Notes: generated by a model from the sequence alone, not told the origin. Positions 22,601 to 35,464 are shown, counted from the stretch's first letter. The stretch is DNA of 64,000 bases from Drosophila miranda (GCF_003369915.1 NC_046676.1:14056001-14120000); one strand, 5' to 3'. Program-made: numbers and translations.

Positions 22601-23891
22601 CGAGAAGTCCAACTCGCAGAAGAACGAGAATGGACGCGCCCTGCTCGAGCGCCAGAACAAGGAGCTGAAGGCCAAGCTGGCCGAGATTGAGACGGCACAA
22701 CGTACCAAGGTGAAGGCCACCATCGCCACGCTCGAGGCCAAAATCGCCAATCTGGAGGAGCAGCTGGAGAGCGAGGGCAAGGAGCGACTGCTGCAGCAGA
22801 AGGCCAACCGCAAGATGGACAAGAAGATCAAGGAGCTGACGATGAACATCGAAGACGAGCGGAGACATGTCGACCAGCACAAGGAGCAAATGGATAAGGT
22901 AAGCAGCCCGACCGTTCCTGACTGTGGGATGGTTATACTAAAGGATTCGTTTTGCTCCCACAGCTGAATAGCCGCATCAAATTGCTCAAGCGCAATCTGG
23001 ACGAGACGGAGGAGGAACTGCAGAAGGAGAAGACACAGAAGCGCAAGTACCAGCGCGAGTGCGAGGATATGATTGAATCGCAGGAGGCCATGAACCGTGA
23101 GATCAACTCACTCAAAACTAAACTACGGTAGGTGCAGATCCCTGTTCGATCAAGGGTTTTGTGACGGAAGGGGGAAGTCTCTAGCGCTATGTCTCTCTTT
23201 CGCTCTCTTCCGGGATTCAGATTCTTCCTATATTGTTTTGACATTTTATTGTTTTGGTTTAAGCTCCATCCAAGTGGCCGAGACCGAAAAGGCCAAGGCC
23301 TATTCGCCCAAAAAGGATGCCGCACTCATTATGAATTGTGAGGGTCTGCATTAGGTTTCGAATCGTTTCGCTTCTTTCTCGTAGGCGCTGTAAGTGCTGC
23401 TGGCCAAGATCCATAGTCAGATCCTCAGACCCAGACCCAGACCCAGACCCAGTGAATGTGAACCAGAAACCACTCCAAACCAAAGAAAACCTAGCAACCA
23501 CACCTCTGTGTACATCTCTCTGCATGTTAGGAACACACCATCCAGCAAAATCATCCAACAGTGCGAACTAATGCCGTTCAAACTCCTATTTTAAATAGAA
23601 CTTAGTTCGTGCAACTCCAACCTCTGTTCTGTTATTTTTGTATTCCCCCATGCACTGCACGTCTACCCAGAACCATCCTCTACTATATATTGTAAACCCT
23701 GATACTAATCCTGCAACTTGTATGTCTCCCTTTCCTTTAGACGCACCGGCGGCATGGGCCTCAGCTCCAGCCGGCTCACGGGCACACCTTCATCGAAGCG
23801 CGGAGGAGGCGGTGGTGGGGGCGGCGGCGGCGGTGACGACAGCTCATCGGTGCAGGATGAATCATTAGATGGCGAGGATTCGGGCAATTGA
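19618..23891 (+). pseudogene. zip: zipper copy 2: headless rod remnant
   Basis: Exons: 19,618-20,937, 20,994-21,524, 21,603-22,898, 22,964-23,127 and 23,741-23,891 (TGA). Together they are 1,154 codons and fully open. The first exon begins with the same 13 residues as copy 1's first exon ([13 protein letters not shown]) and then jumps directly into the lever/rod boundary (YTKVKPLL). Relative to copy 1 the deletion runs from 818 to 2676 and removes 1,782 coding bases plus one 77-base intron, so the frame is kept. The complete coiled coil and tailpiece remain, but there is no motor, no IQ motif and no start codon of its own. It could be made only as a 3' module spliced to an upstream zip exon; such a product would be a rod able to poison filaments. 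More likely it is a non-functional duplicate. Confidence 0.8.
23264..23354 (+). other. Possible alternative 3'-terminal zip exon (copy 2)
   Basis: Identical in structure to 15,913-16,003: AG acceptor, 29 in-frame codons, TAG. It supports no more than the copy 1 entry, because the two copies are too recent for conservation to be informative. Confidence 0.3.
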
Positions 23892-24840
23892 CGCGTTAAT
23901 TATTAGGTCAAGATCGAGAATAGGACGGAGAAGAGATGAAGAAGAGAAGAGCAAAATAAACGACGTAAACCAACAAAACCAGCATTTTATAACGACAGAA
24001 AACATAAACAATGAAACAAAAAAAGCAAAAAGAAAAACAATGTTGTCAAACACTCCAATTTCCCCCAATTTAAATTTATATAAAACAACCATAAACACAT
24101 AAGAAACTTTCCCCGCATCCCCCGATTGGCTGCCGATCGGAGCAAGCATCGAAAATAAAAACGAAAATTATGCAACTCAAAAACAACCGAAACCCAGAAA
24201 CTTATTAACTTCCTTCAGCATATCTTTAGGATACACTCACTTCCACGTTGCAATCAATCTTTAAATACATACATAAATACCTAACATAGAACAGCCCGTA
24301 GCATAGCAATACGATGCAATATGTAATTCATGCATTTAACAACTAAAACGGTTCTCAAAATGGAAACGAATCCGAACAGAGCAGAGTAAAAACAAAAGAT
24401 AATCGGAAAGAAAATGTTGAACAAGCAACTAATGTACGAATTTAATTTCGTTTTTGTTTAGAACTAAACAATAAAATTTGCTATATTATATACATAAAAT
24501 GATTTTGTACTGTTAGCCGTTAGGTTGCTCTGGATTGAGGAATAGGAAATACAGAGATCAGTGTATAATTTCTAGAGTTATTCATGATCTCGGCATGTAT
24601 TCTGGTTCTCTTCAAAATTGGGGTAGTTTGACCGGAATTTAAATTGAAATTTGTGCTTTTTAGTGTGACCATCTTTTCCAATTGTTATCGATACCATCGA
24701 AATTCGATTTTTTCTGCATACTTTAGAGCACTGGAAATACCATTAAATCGGAGGGAATTTTAAGAAACATTAAAAACTGAACATGTGATTTCTTTCCTGC
24801 AAGCGTGGATTTAGAAATAATAATATGCCATATTATTTAA
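23892..24840 (+). other. zip copy 2 3' UTR and flank
   Basis: Matches the copy 1 3' UTR without the Helitron, so 23,990-24,000 is the empty insertion site. A poly(A) signal AATAAA lies at 24,470-24,475. Confidence 0.75.
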
Positions 24841-25051
24841 GGAAATACAGAGTATACACATAAATGAGAATATAAGTTTATTAACATTTTTACATATATA
24901 CAAACTGATGGCTACATACTACAGTACAGGTAACTGGCTGACTAAGATGTACGTTTAATCCTAGAAAAAAAATTCGAAAATCTCATACAAGTCTGGATAA
25001 TTTTCCCCGTCCCCGCCCATGACTAACTAACTAACTATCTAACTAATGGCA
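24841..25051. repeat. Truncated third unit head, overlapping the CD36 gene 3' UTR
   Basis: About 210 bases match the starts of units 1 and 2 and stop at ctaactaatggca, where unique sequence of the CD36 gene begins. On the minus strand it contains AATAAA (TTTATT on + at 24,877-24,882), so it probably serves as the 3' UTR and poly(A) site of the gene ending at 25,069. Confidence 0.75.
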
Positions 25052-25068
25052 CTGCTTGGTCACCTGGC

Positions 25069-27205
25069 TTACGCTGCTCGATGATCATCCACTTCGATGT
25101 GTGGAGCAGAAGGGGCACAGGAGACTGGTATGTTTAAGTGCTGCACCATCACTATGCCACCGTTCAGCGCCTCGAGCTCAGCGGAGGACTTGCTCTCCTG
25201 GAGGTGCTCCTCTCGCTTGCTGTTAAGGTAGTAGACCCCGGCCACAATCAGGCTGAAGGAGGTCACGGAGATGAGGAGCGTACCATACTTGAGAGACTGC
25301 TGGATGGCGTCAAGGTAGAAGGTGCTTACGTACAGCATGTGCAGTACCTCCTCCGAGAAGTCACCCGAGGTGATCTCGATCCACATCAGTGGCAAGATGG
25401 TACCGTTCTCCAGAAGATCCCCCTGATCTGAAATTGCCAAAAATTATCATTATCAAAAAGGTTGGATGGAGATGGATGGAGATCCTCCTGATAACTTACT
25501 CTTCAGTAGAGGGGTCTTGTCCAGCATAATGTTGATCTGGACGCGCGAAGCTCCGCTGATGGGGAAACCAAAGCGCGGATGAATGTCGGCGTAGGTCTGA
25601 TGGAGCTCCGCATCGGGTTTGATGCCATCGAAGATCTTGTACAGGACCGGATCGCCGGAGAAGAAGTGCGGGAAGGAGGGAAAGATGGGCGAGTCCCCGT
25701 AGCACTTTGTGGCATTGATCACTCCGCTGGGCAGGCAGCGTTCCGTGTTGTGGCAATAGCACTGATTCGCCGGGTTCTCGGACGGATGGTCAAACACATC
25801 CATGGGCGTCCGGTAGCGCAGCACATCGATATCGTCGTAGATGGTCACCTCCTTCTCAAAGTTGAGCGGCACCTTGCGACACAACACTTGCAGGAAGACG
25901 TGAACCGTATCGCGAGTCTGCAGGAGATTCGGGGAGAACATGGAGGGGTCCACACCATCGATTCGATTACACTCCTCCCCCTCCCAGTAGTCCAACTGGG
26001 GCATGCCATTGAATTGGGTGATGGTGCTGTACTTGGTGATATCGTCCTCGCCGGTGTTCACCTGAATCGAGTCCACGCTTGTTCCATTTCGCTGAAGGAA
26101 AATAATACTATTGGGCCAAAGATCTTGGCAAAGGATCGACAAACACTTACGCTCATCAGCAGGCCGAAACGCCTCTTGCCCTTGCCCAGGCTCTTCAGTT
26201 TGATGATCTTGTCCTCGTATCCCCAAAGGTACTCTGCAGCCGTAAGGTTCTTGAACAGGCCTTCGTTGAACGTGTTGATTAACATGCCTGAAATGAGGCG
26301 ATCAACGTAAGGCATACGCTTCACGTGGCCGGCGGCACTGATCAGCGGCACATTTGGTACCAGCAACACATCATCCTCCCGGATGGCCGATTTCTCTGGC
26401 AGAAACTTGTACGACTTGCGATCCTGCAGAGCAATTATAAAAAAGGAGGAAAATTAGTAAGCCCTGCTTTGGTTTTTAAGTCGGCTAGTGACACCTACCC
26501 TGAAGGTGACCGTGAAATTCTTGTTGAACGAGACCTCGTCCTTGACCGTGTGCTCTTGGTAGACTAGCGGGCCCATATCGCGAATCTGTATCTTATCGGC
26601 CCGCCCGGCCAGATAATCCTCGATGTTGGGGTAGTGGAAGATGTGCGCCTTCAGCAGCGTATCGTACTTGGGGTCTGGGTTGAGCCAACTCTTGGCCGTG
26701 TCCGAGTTCTCGGCCAGTACCAGATTCTATGGTGGGGTTTTGGGTAGATTCAAGAATTTTCGCAAGCCAATTCTGCCAGTGGGCAGCATCTTACCTCTAG
26801 CATGGTGTTGTTGTAGAACTCGGTGAACCACATCACAAAGAATCCAGTCACACTGATCACGAACAGCAGGAACATCACCCCCAGCACTGCAAAGTGGGTC
26901 AGGTTAGTCAGGGATACGAGTATCATCCTATCAACCGTGCTCTACTTACTTATCAGTGTGCCAATATCCTTGGACGTTGGCTCGCGGTTTTGTGTGTGAT
27001 TGCGCAGCCCGAAGGCCTCCAATATCATCTGGAGTATCGTTGGCTTGTCGTGCCCACTCTTCCCGCTGCTGTAGGCTCCCCCGAAGGTTCCAGTTCCTCC
27101 CGCACCGGCCCCATTCCGCTGAGAGTTCAATGTGTTGGACTTGGATCTGCTGAGATCATCTTGAGTTGGTGGCAAGGCCACATCAAGGTTTGTTGTACGT
27201 GGCAT
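25069..27205 (-). CDS. CD36-family scavenger receptor (possible CG3829 orthologue)
   Basis: Minus-strand exons: 27,205-26,950, 26,886-26,795, 26,726-26,499, 26,423-26,151, 26,091-25,500 and 25,427-25,069. They total 1,800 bases (599 aa) with matching phases. The start is the ATG just inside an exon whose acceptor lies at about 27,241-27,243, so at least one upstream 5' UTR exon exists. CD36 proteins are two-pass membrane receptors that bind lipoproteins, lipids or carotenoids. Visible here are a first membrane segment at about residues 86-106, a glycosylated ectodomain with many NxT/S sites and a Cys cluster (CYCHNTERCLPSG), and a second membrane segment at about 528-548. The 85-residue Gly/Ser-rich cytoplasmic N-terminus is longer than usual for the family. 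The gene converges on the zip array. Confidence 0.88.
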
Positions 27206-30200
27206 TCTGTGTGTTTGTGTGAGGGGACGCTTCGATGGAGCTGAAAGTGGAGTTAACAAATGTTATGCTGTCCTCTTATCACAGTGATCGCAGTATAGTA
27301 TGTTGTTGCTAGCCAGGAGCCTGTAAGCTAATAGATTATGATTCCCATGAATTCCGATGCCATTCTACTATCAGTAATAAAGTTTCCATAAAAGGTGCTC
27401 CTTGAATTACAGATATCTCGGCACTTGAAACTGATTCTTGTTCACTGATATTAATAATATGTATAATTTGATGTTATCTTTGGGATTGGGAACACGTGGC
27501 GCAGCCAAGGGATCTATCTGCCTGGGCTGATTATAATTATGGGCTTATCAGAGAATCCAAGAGTTCATCGAACACATAAGTATACAACGATTGTACAACA
27601 AGTTCGCGAGTGTTAAGTTAAGTTTTCCTCCATTGATGGAAATCAAATTCATTAATACCTTTTATAGGGTTATATATAATTGTATTTGTATATGTGTGTT
27701 CGTTTTCGTGTGCGTGGTTTAATCGGAACTATTTTCCGTGGAGCTAAGATTATTAACCATGCGATCGTTTACAGAATTTTTCACCAACTAATCTGGGTTT
27801 CAGCTCTCAGAGCCTCCGCATGCTGGGCTCAGCTGCGACTTCTGCCCGTGCTGAAATCAAAGTACAACCCATATGTATGTGCTAGGCCTTATCAGTAGCT
27901 CCTACGAATATATAATACTGATACTTTTATATACTATAGCTGGCAAATCATAAAATAATATTATGGAAGCAACAAATCAAGGAGGTATCAGTTTGAGTGA
28001 CTGTGTGTCTGTATGCCATAGAGTTAAGCTCTAGAAATTACCAATTCTGGGGGGTACTTGTACGCTAACTTTGAAAACGGGTCAACGCCACGGAATAAGC
28101 CTCAACCTGGGCGTCAAATTTTCCAATTTTTTCAGCACGAGCATGAACTTTTTGTGAATGTGAACGAACTGGCGGAGATAATGGCTCAATGGGTTTCAAT
28201 GGGGTTATTGATAGCTAAAGTGATCTGGAACTGCTGTGACCGCAAATTGATTTGATTTCGAATTTTGATAAGACTGGCTCTGAGCAGCATGAAATTGCGC
28301 CTTAGACTACCCCCCAAACATTATGAATTCAATATTGTGTTTGAAAAAAATGTTTTTGGATTCAAATTTGCTCTTGAGACCTACGCTTAGAGGGCGGCAA
28401 TCTGTCGTCTGGTTGGTCTGTTTCTCCTATTTATATGTGTGGGACGCGTCGCGGCGAAGGTTGGTTGTCTTCACCGTTCCTCTCCCTTTTTGTCTGCTTC
28501 TCTCCTGTCTGCTTTTTCCCAATTAGTTGCAGAAAACTGAGCTGGTGCAGGCAGTTCAGTTGACTGATAACGGCTTGGAGATGCGGGTGCCAAGCGAACC
28601 AACAAGAGAGTGGGTGAGTGAGCGGAGAGAGATCGTGCGCGAAGACAGCTGTTCAGGTGAACGAAATGGAAACGGAACACAACACACTCACACAAACGCA
28701 AGGTAATTGCACCCGCACTTCTCTCTCTCTCTCTCTCTCTCTTTCACAGTGCGCGTTCTCTCTCTGTGGTTTACTTTGCCTCCCGCCACTCGCCTCTGCA
28801 CTTTCGACGACTGCCAAACATTTGGCGTCTTAATTAACAATTTTGTCGTATTTACGCTGTGTGCACACCATTCGTATTGAGCTTTTTTGGGGGGTTTTCC
28901 TGTCGCTCTCTGCCTCTCTTAACGATGTGGATGCTGGGACTGCTCCGCGGGATCTGTCGCTGTCTCTGTCACTGTATCTGGATCTGTATCTTGCAGCCAC
29001 ACACTTGCACGAGCATCTCTATAAGAAAGAACTCTTGTCGCTCTCCTCTCTCCTCTCTGACCGACACTGTGTTCTCTGTTTTTCTTGGCTTGTGTTCTTT
29101 GTTCGCCTGCTTCTTTGTTTTGTCGCTATTCTCTTTTGTCAGCTCGATCGTTGGGGCCAGTTCCTGCCTCGATTTACAAAAAAAAACAGTGGAGCTGTAA
29201 CTGCAGCTGGAGCTGGTTTTCCATATGGAATACACTCAATCCTTCTCCACTCTGCCACTGCCACTGTTATTGCCTCTTCTGCTTCTTCTTGCTCGTCGTC
29301 TTCCACTGCACTGCACTTGGAATCGATTCCGTTTCTGGTTTGTCTTAGTTGTCCCAACAACTGCAACGGTACGACCGAACAACAGGGAAGGAAACACAAC
29401 GGCAAACACTACATATTCGGACCAGCCGTTGGCTTGATAATATCTTTCGAGCGTTTTGCCCCCGAATTGGCACTGGATCAACCACTTGTCCGTTGGGTAT
29501 GGTATTTGTTGCGGATTCCGCGATTAGAGCCCGGGACCTCTAGAACCGATTAGATTTCGCTTTCTGGGGGTTCTGGGGCTGTTTGTAACCCGACTGCGGG
29601 TTTCCATAGACTCTGAAAAACACTGGGACTGGACACGGGGACTGACTGTGGTGCGTGCTGCTGCCCACCAAACAAGTTATTACTACGACGGAATCGGCTC
29701 CGCTCCGTTCGGAATCAACAGCTGGGCCTTCGTTGTGTTTCGTTCTCTTTCCTCGTTCTACGATCTTGCTTTCGGTGTCGCCGTCGCCGTCGCTACCGCA
29801 GCCGCTGTCTCTGCTGCAGCTCTGTTTCTGATAAGCGAGTGGTCAGCAATGATTGCTGATAACTGCAGGGCGCCGACAGCGCTGCCAGCGTTTTACGTAT
29901 CGGTATTGCTTGCTTACTACGTAGCAGCCAATGTGCGTGTGCCAGCTTCTATGCTTGTGTGTGTAATGAGACAAAGTGCAAATTTAATCATCGTTCATAC
30001 AAAGGAACCACAATGATACCCACACGCACACGCACACGCACACACACTCTCAGGAAGAAGAGATAGAGAGCAGCATCTGCAGCAGCACCAGCAGCAGCAG
30101 CTGCAGCCCCATCCCCCATTGCTTTCTCTCCACTCGAGAGAGTAGTGGCTGCTTCATTATTATCGAATTAGATGAACGGCGCGGATCATGCAGAGACCGA

Positions 30201-33200
30201 AGAAGAGGGGCGGGGATCCAGAAACGGGCTCCATTGTTTCTGCTCCAATCTGCGATGCACTAAGAGAAAACGGGAAGCGGGAAACAAGTGGAAATGGCAC
30301 AAGGTGAAAGCAGGAAGAACCTTTTTATAGAACATCTTATATATACAGCAGTCAAATATAGTGAAAAGAAAGCTAAAGAGTCGTCTGATCAATAATATAT
30401 GCATTATAGGTCTATATATAGGAATGTTCAAATGGCCCAATACAATTGTATGTATGTACGTATATTCACACGTGCCAAAAAAAAAGCAATTAGCACTTAG
30501 GCTTTTTATAGCGTATTCCTGAGTTTACCATTTCACTTATAGAGCTGTAATGGACTTTAACCAGTCAATTAGCGGTTGACAAAGAAATGTGCATTCACTA
30601 TTTCGCTCAGTGCATGGGTGCTCAAGGTGCTACCTCTGTCTTCTTATTCTTTTTCTTTTCTTTTCGTCTCGTTCTCCTCGGCTTCTGTTGTCGTTTTGCA
30701 ATTCTTGGAGCATGTGAGGATATATTTAAATTAGCTTATCTTCCAGTCGTATGAATGCTCAGTTCTTAAGCTGGCAGACTTGCCTCAAGCCCGCATCGCT
30801 ATGACATGACAACGTGATTACTCGCGTAAATACCCCCGGGAGGAGAATCGCAAGTTATTGAACCCCACACGGCCAGAGACCAGGCCCAGGCCCAGGCCCA
30901 GGCACAGGCGACGATTGTGTGCTCGGCATTTATCAGTTTAGTCAAGAGTTTACAATTAATCTGTCGTGCTCCCTATAAGGCGCGGTGAAGCGGCGGCGGC
31001 CCCATCGTGTTTTGCATCATTTTCGATTGATAGCCTCTCTGAACTTTTTGTTTTTCTAGAAGGCGCGGATGACGCGCATGATATTCCAATGGCTCAATCG
31101 TTTACTCGTTCCGTGCTGCTAATAGCTTTCCAATACTGTTCGCCTGCAATGAGTATTGTCTCCGCCCCGAGCAGGTCCCAATAGCTAGCTTCAACTTCTA
31201 TTTTACGGCGGAGTATTTGACTGGAACTGACAACTTAAGTGGCACTAAGTCAGCCGCGCTCTAAGTTACTGTAGTTTGTTTAGGCCCTCACATAAACTAC
31301 CTTAAAAGCTGTAAAGATGGAGGGCAAAGTCGTTTCCATCACGTTAAATGTAGAGCTGGCGGTGCCCTCGATTGGCTTTCAGTTCCCGCTTCCTGAATGC
31401 TCGCTTGTAGGGATCTTATCAGCTCTGACGGAGAAATAAAAGGGAAAGCGGGGGGGGGGGCCTTATCAACAACCTGGGTTGCCGGGTCGTCAAGTGCCAA
31501 AAAAAAGTTCTTACATACACAAATATGTATAAACAAGAATCACACATAAAAAATCTCAAAATTAAATAATAAAAGTTCTTCGAAAAGTAGGACACAATCA
31601 TCGGAAATCCAGAATCTTCAAAGCCTACATCGATAGCCAATCTGAGCGAAGATACCCTGAGGAGCTGATGATTGGCCATGCCGACGTTGGTCGACATTCT
31701 GTATCGTAAGTGAAAAACCAAATTTGATTCTCTTCCGTCGGCGGGGCAGGGGCTATTGATGACACGCAACAACATTTAAATTTACATATGCGTATGTTGT
31801 TGTTGTTGTTGTTGTTGTTGTTGCTTTTGCTGTGCTTTTATTATTATTTATTGCATCACTTACAACAAAACTGCGCCACTTTGTACGACAGTTTACATAA
31901 ACAGAAAGGTCGCATGCAACCCGGTTGGCCTTATTGGCATGCAAAGTCGTCATAGAGTTAGGCATTGGATACGGGTCGCCGTCACCGTCGTCGTCGTCGT
32001 CGCCCCGTCCACCAGCACTCTATATCTTTGTGCGTCTGTGTGCGTGTGTGTGGTTGGTCTTGGAGTCGGAATGTCAAACACATTGAGGCGATAATGTCTT
32101 GGTTCGCCTTCTAACTAAAAAGCCATTGTTATGGGGATTGAGCAATGGTTTTGTCAGGCTTAAGCAAAAGATATTAATGCTAGTACACAACTGGATCCTC
32201 TTAAGATCATTCCCAACTCTAAAAATTCTATCCGAATATCTGAGAATCATAGAATCTCCCAAGTCTTATTCATTTAGCAATCATCATATCGTCAGAACTT
32301 GCCCCTGATTCATCTAAGCTGGAAAAACTCTCCATCGTTTCAGAACGAACGTGCTCGCTGTGAAATTTTCTGCCAGTGGACAATTTCTCGAATCACATTT
32401 CCTAGACATGGTCTGAAATGATTTCCCCTCGCTGTTATTGGTTATGCAAATGCAACAAGTTTTTGTCGCGCGGTGTTGTTTCCCCGGCTTGCGCATTTCC
32501 CAAAAGCCTGTTTATGCTCAAGCAGGAAAGCTTTTGCAAGATTCCGATTCTGGAGACGGACAACAACAAACAAAACCAAAAAGCTTCGCAATGCCCACCG
32601 AAACTGCAACATTCAGTGGCAATAACAATAATTTGTGATCGTTGGAGCTGTCAGCTTTAGCATACATTCTGTGGCTTCAACTTGATCTGTCTTCGTTATT
32701 GTGGCTTCTGATGTTTGGTGTTTGGCAACCACTGGCACAAACCATAATAACAACAACAACAATCACGATAGAAGTGAGTCATTTGCAACAACAACTAAAT
32801 ATCATAATCGTTTAGTGCTGCCAGTGGTATTGGTGTGGCAATCAATGGGATTGTGTCTCTGTGTGTGTGCAACATAAAACGGAACGGAACGCAACCAAAA
32901 CGAAAGACTTCAATGCAAAAGCAACAAACTTGTTTTTTATCAGTCGCCGCCACCCATTCCATTCCTCAACAGCAGCAGAAAGAGAGAGAAGAAAATCGAG
33001 GGAGCGACAGCAGAAACAGGCAACATTTATTTCGAGCCGATCGAAGACTATTCGAATATCCGAAAGCTTTTATCGCATACAGTGCATTGAGCAAAAGCTC
33101 AAGTCATGCACCACACACAGCCACACACAGCCACACACAGCCACACACAGAGCGCGCTTGCTTACTCTCGCTTTTGCTAGTGCCTCTCCTCTTGAGCACA

Positions 33201-35335
33201 CACCTTCATACACACATACGCACACAGGTGTACCTGTTTATCTGGTTTTCGAGTTTCGCTTTGTCGCAATGCCAAGCCGAGCTTCAGGTGGAAGCTTTCG
33301 CCGCCCCAACATCTTACGTTGTGGGGCCACTCGAAGACATCGACATCAGTTTCTCGGCGGCTTTACGAGCGTACAAGTCGTGAACGTTTTTTACCGGCAG
33401 TTTGGTGTTACGTTCCACATTTTGTGGCCCCCCGTAAGAATCTATCTATCCACAAAACAGCGCGTACGTACTAAACTTGCATCCGTGTAAACGGCCAATT
33501 TCGACTCCGATTCCGGCTCCCGTGTGAGTGCCTGTCTGTGTGTTAATATAACTATTTTGAAATGTCTGCGGATTGCGACTTGCGGCTTGTGGCCTGTCCC
33601 CTCCCTTCCCCTCAGGCTGGACAGGTCTGCGTCTGCCTCTCTGGTGTGTCTTTCACAAAAGCCAGCAGCAACAGCAGCAACAAGTGTGTGGTGTGTTGTT
33701 TGTGGTATGGTATGGTATGGTGTGGTGTGGCAGTAGCACTCACATTCCAGGCCTTTTGCGGCAGTAAAAGTCCATTTGTTGTTGCTGCTTACTGCATCGA
33801 TCATTGATAAACCTTATAGATGTTGTCGGGTCGGTCTCGTCGCAGTCGCCGTCGCAGTCGCAGTCTCAGCGTTGAGCAAGACCTTGCCCACTCAGCCAAA
33901 ATGAAACCATTTCCATGGTGGCTCGATGGCTTGGCTGGGCGCTTAATAGCTCTACAAAAGCGGAAAATCATTGAATTATGCTTTGTGGCTGCTGCTGCTG
34001 CTGCTGATGATGCCTCTTTCCCCCTGGAGCCAGCGGCAGCAGCTAAATGCTGTCTACGGCCCTGCCAAAAGCGCATTTTACGAACGTGCATAGTTTTTAT
34101 GATTACTTGTGTGGAAAAAGTGAAATTTTCGCTCTGCACAGCGCGCTGATTGGCGCTGCCACGAAGCAGCGACTCAAAACGAAATCAAATAAAAAAAGTT
34201 TACCCAAAAAACACCACACATACTACATACTCGTCCAAAAATCCAAAATCAAAATTCAAAAATTCAAAAATCAAAATGAAGCGTGTGTCCAGGTCAGAAA
34301 ACCCCACAGAAATCAAATAAAACTAAATAAATGCATAAACAAGTGAAGAGGGCCCGAAAGAAAGCTCTCTTTTTGACCACATAACCATGATGACGATTAT
34401 GTGAAGGTTGCACCAGAAGCGGCCAGCAGCAGCAGCAACAGTCCGGTCCGGAGCAAAAGCTTTGAATCATCATCTTCATAATACATATACGACTACGAGT
34501 ATACTATGTTATCTTGTGGCACTCTGTTGCTGAAGTTTCTGCTGAAGTTGTTGCTTGATTTCGTTGCCAAGTTGGTCATAAAATTGAGGTGACAATTGCC
34601 AGGCTTTGTCTTTGTCTTTGCTGTTGCCCGTTGCCCGTTGACACATTTCACTGCGAAAGCAAAACGCAAACAACACTTTGTACTTCTGCTGTCTCTCTCT
34701 CTCTCTCTCTCTGTTATGGTCTGTTCCATGTACCTGTACCTGTACCTGCACCTGCACCTGTACCTGTCCCTGTCTCTGGGGTAATTGCCACCAAAACTGA
34801 CCTACTGAAACTCCAAGATGAGCCCCGTCGCACATGTTTGTCACGCCATTGACAACAGCACAGCCAAGCACTGTTTAACGCACAAAAATGTAAAAATCAT
34901 TTCATTTTGTATTATTAAAAAAAAAGGCAAAGTGAATTTTGTCAGCAGCCCGCTTGGTTTTTGGCCAGGCCAGTGTCACAGCGGCAGCAACAGGCACAGC
35001 CACAGCCACAGCCCCAGCTCTGAAATTGGGTCAGGGTAATTGTTTAAAATAAGTAGCTGCTACCGCTTGTATTTATTTGTGCAACATTTAAACGCAGTGA
35101 AATTATGAGACTCGACTCCACGTTGTCTTCGCCTTTACTTCATTTCAATCCGAGAGCTCTGCCAAGCTCTGATCAGCAGCAGCAGCAGCAAGAGGGGCAG
35201 AGGATGTCTTCGCCAAGATTCCGCTTTCAGTTCAATTCATACAAAAACGTGTGTTTAGAAAGTAAATTTCTATTGAAGTTGGGATTCTGTCTAAGCCATA
35301 TATAACATTCAACACATGCTCGTACACGTCGAAGA
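27206..35335. other. 8.1 kb non-coding stretch between two CD36 genes
   Basis: I find no gene supported by splice structure or family resemblance. The start holds the splice acceptor of the minus-strand CD36 gene (27,241-27,243), and its upstream exons and promoter must lie here. Two minus-strand TATA-like boxes, at 27,658-27,665 and about 30,322-30,332, are candidates. GATA-type sites (TTATCAG, CTTATC) recur. Simple repeats include CT (28,721-28,742), CCCAGG (30,880-30,908), TTG (31,795-31,823), GTC (31,985-32,002), CAGCCACACA (33,112-33,150), GGTAT (33,702-33,730), CT (34,691-34,712) and TACCTG (34,731-34,767). Confidence 0.6.
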
Positions 35336-35464
35336 TATAAAAGCGAACACTCGGCTGGCGATTTCACGTTAAACACAACACGTTAGCCGCTAATTGAACA
35401 GCTGAAAGAGCAGCTCCAACAGCTCCAACGACTCCAACAACGGGCGAGATCCGAGTCAACAAAA
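35336..35464 (+). promoter_or_regulatory. TATA promoter and candidate first exon of the emp-like gene
   Basis: TATAAAAG at 35,336-35,343 stands 30 bases before TTCACGT (A at 35,366), a normal TATA-Inr spacing. A plausible non-coding exon runs from there to 35,464, where AAAA|GTAAAA is a weak donor. The matching acceptor would be the AG at about 37,664-37,665, 52 bases before the emp ATG. The 2.2 kb in between shows repeats but no coding gene. Confidence 0.55.

Larger units (their letters stand above)
18594..24840 (+). repeat. zip tandem unit 2
   Basis: A second near-identical copy of unit 1: flank (18,594-19,055), an extra block absent from unit 1 (19,059-19,418), the zip intron end, rod exons, 3' UTR and flank. 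It lacks the motor region, the LTR element and the Helitron. Exonic differences from unit 1 are few, for example E/K near 20,582, E/D near 20,731, R/C near 21,687 and D/A near 22,256. Confidence 0.85.

Noticed and set aside
21080..22882. 600-codon Ser/Arg-rich open frame antisense to zip copy 2 (and a 497-codon equivalent in copy 1)
   Set aside because: It is a shadow of the coiled-coil exons: GAG/AAG-rich heptads give TCC/CTT-type codons on the other strand. It crosses real introns without respecting them.
1..25051. Selection-driven amplification of zip (dosage gain)
   Set aside because: Neither copy in the window can encode a full heavy chain: one has a transposon in the rod and motor deletions, the other lacks the motor.
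28843..29553. 236-codon frame in the CD36 intergenic region
   Set aside because: Pyrimidine-rich low-complexity DNA with no splice or family support.
32835..33490. Two overlapping frames of about 200 codons
   Set aside because: They run through CACACAGC simple repeats and resemble no protein.
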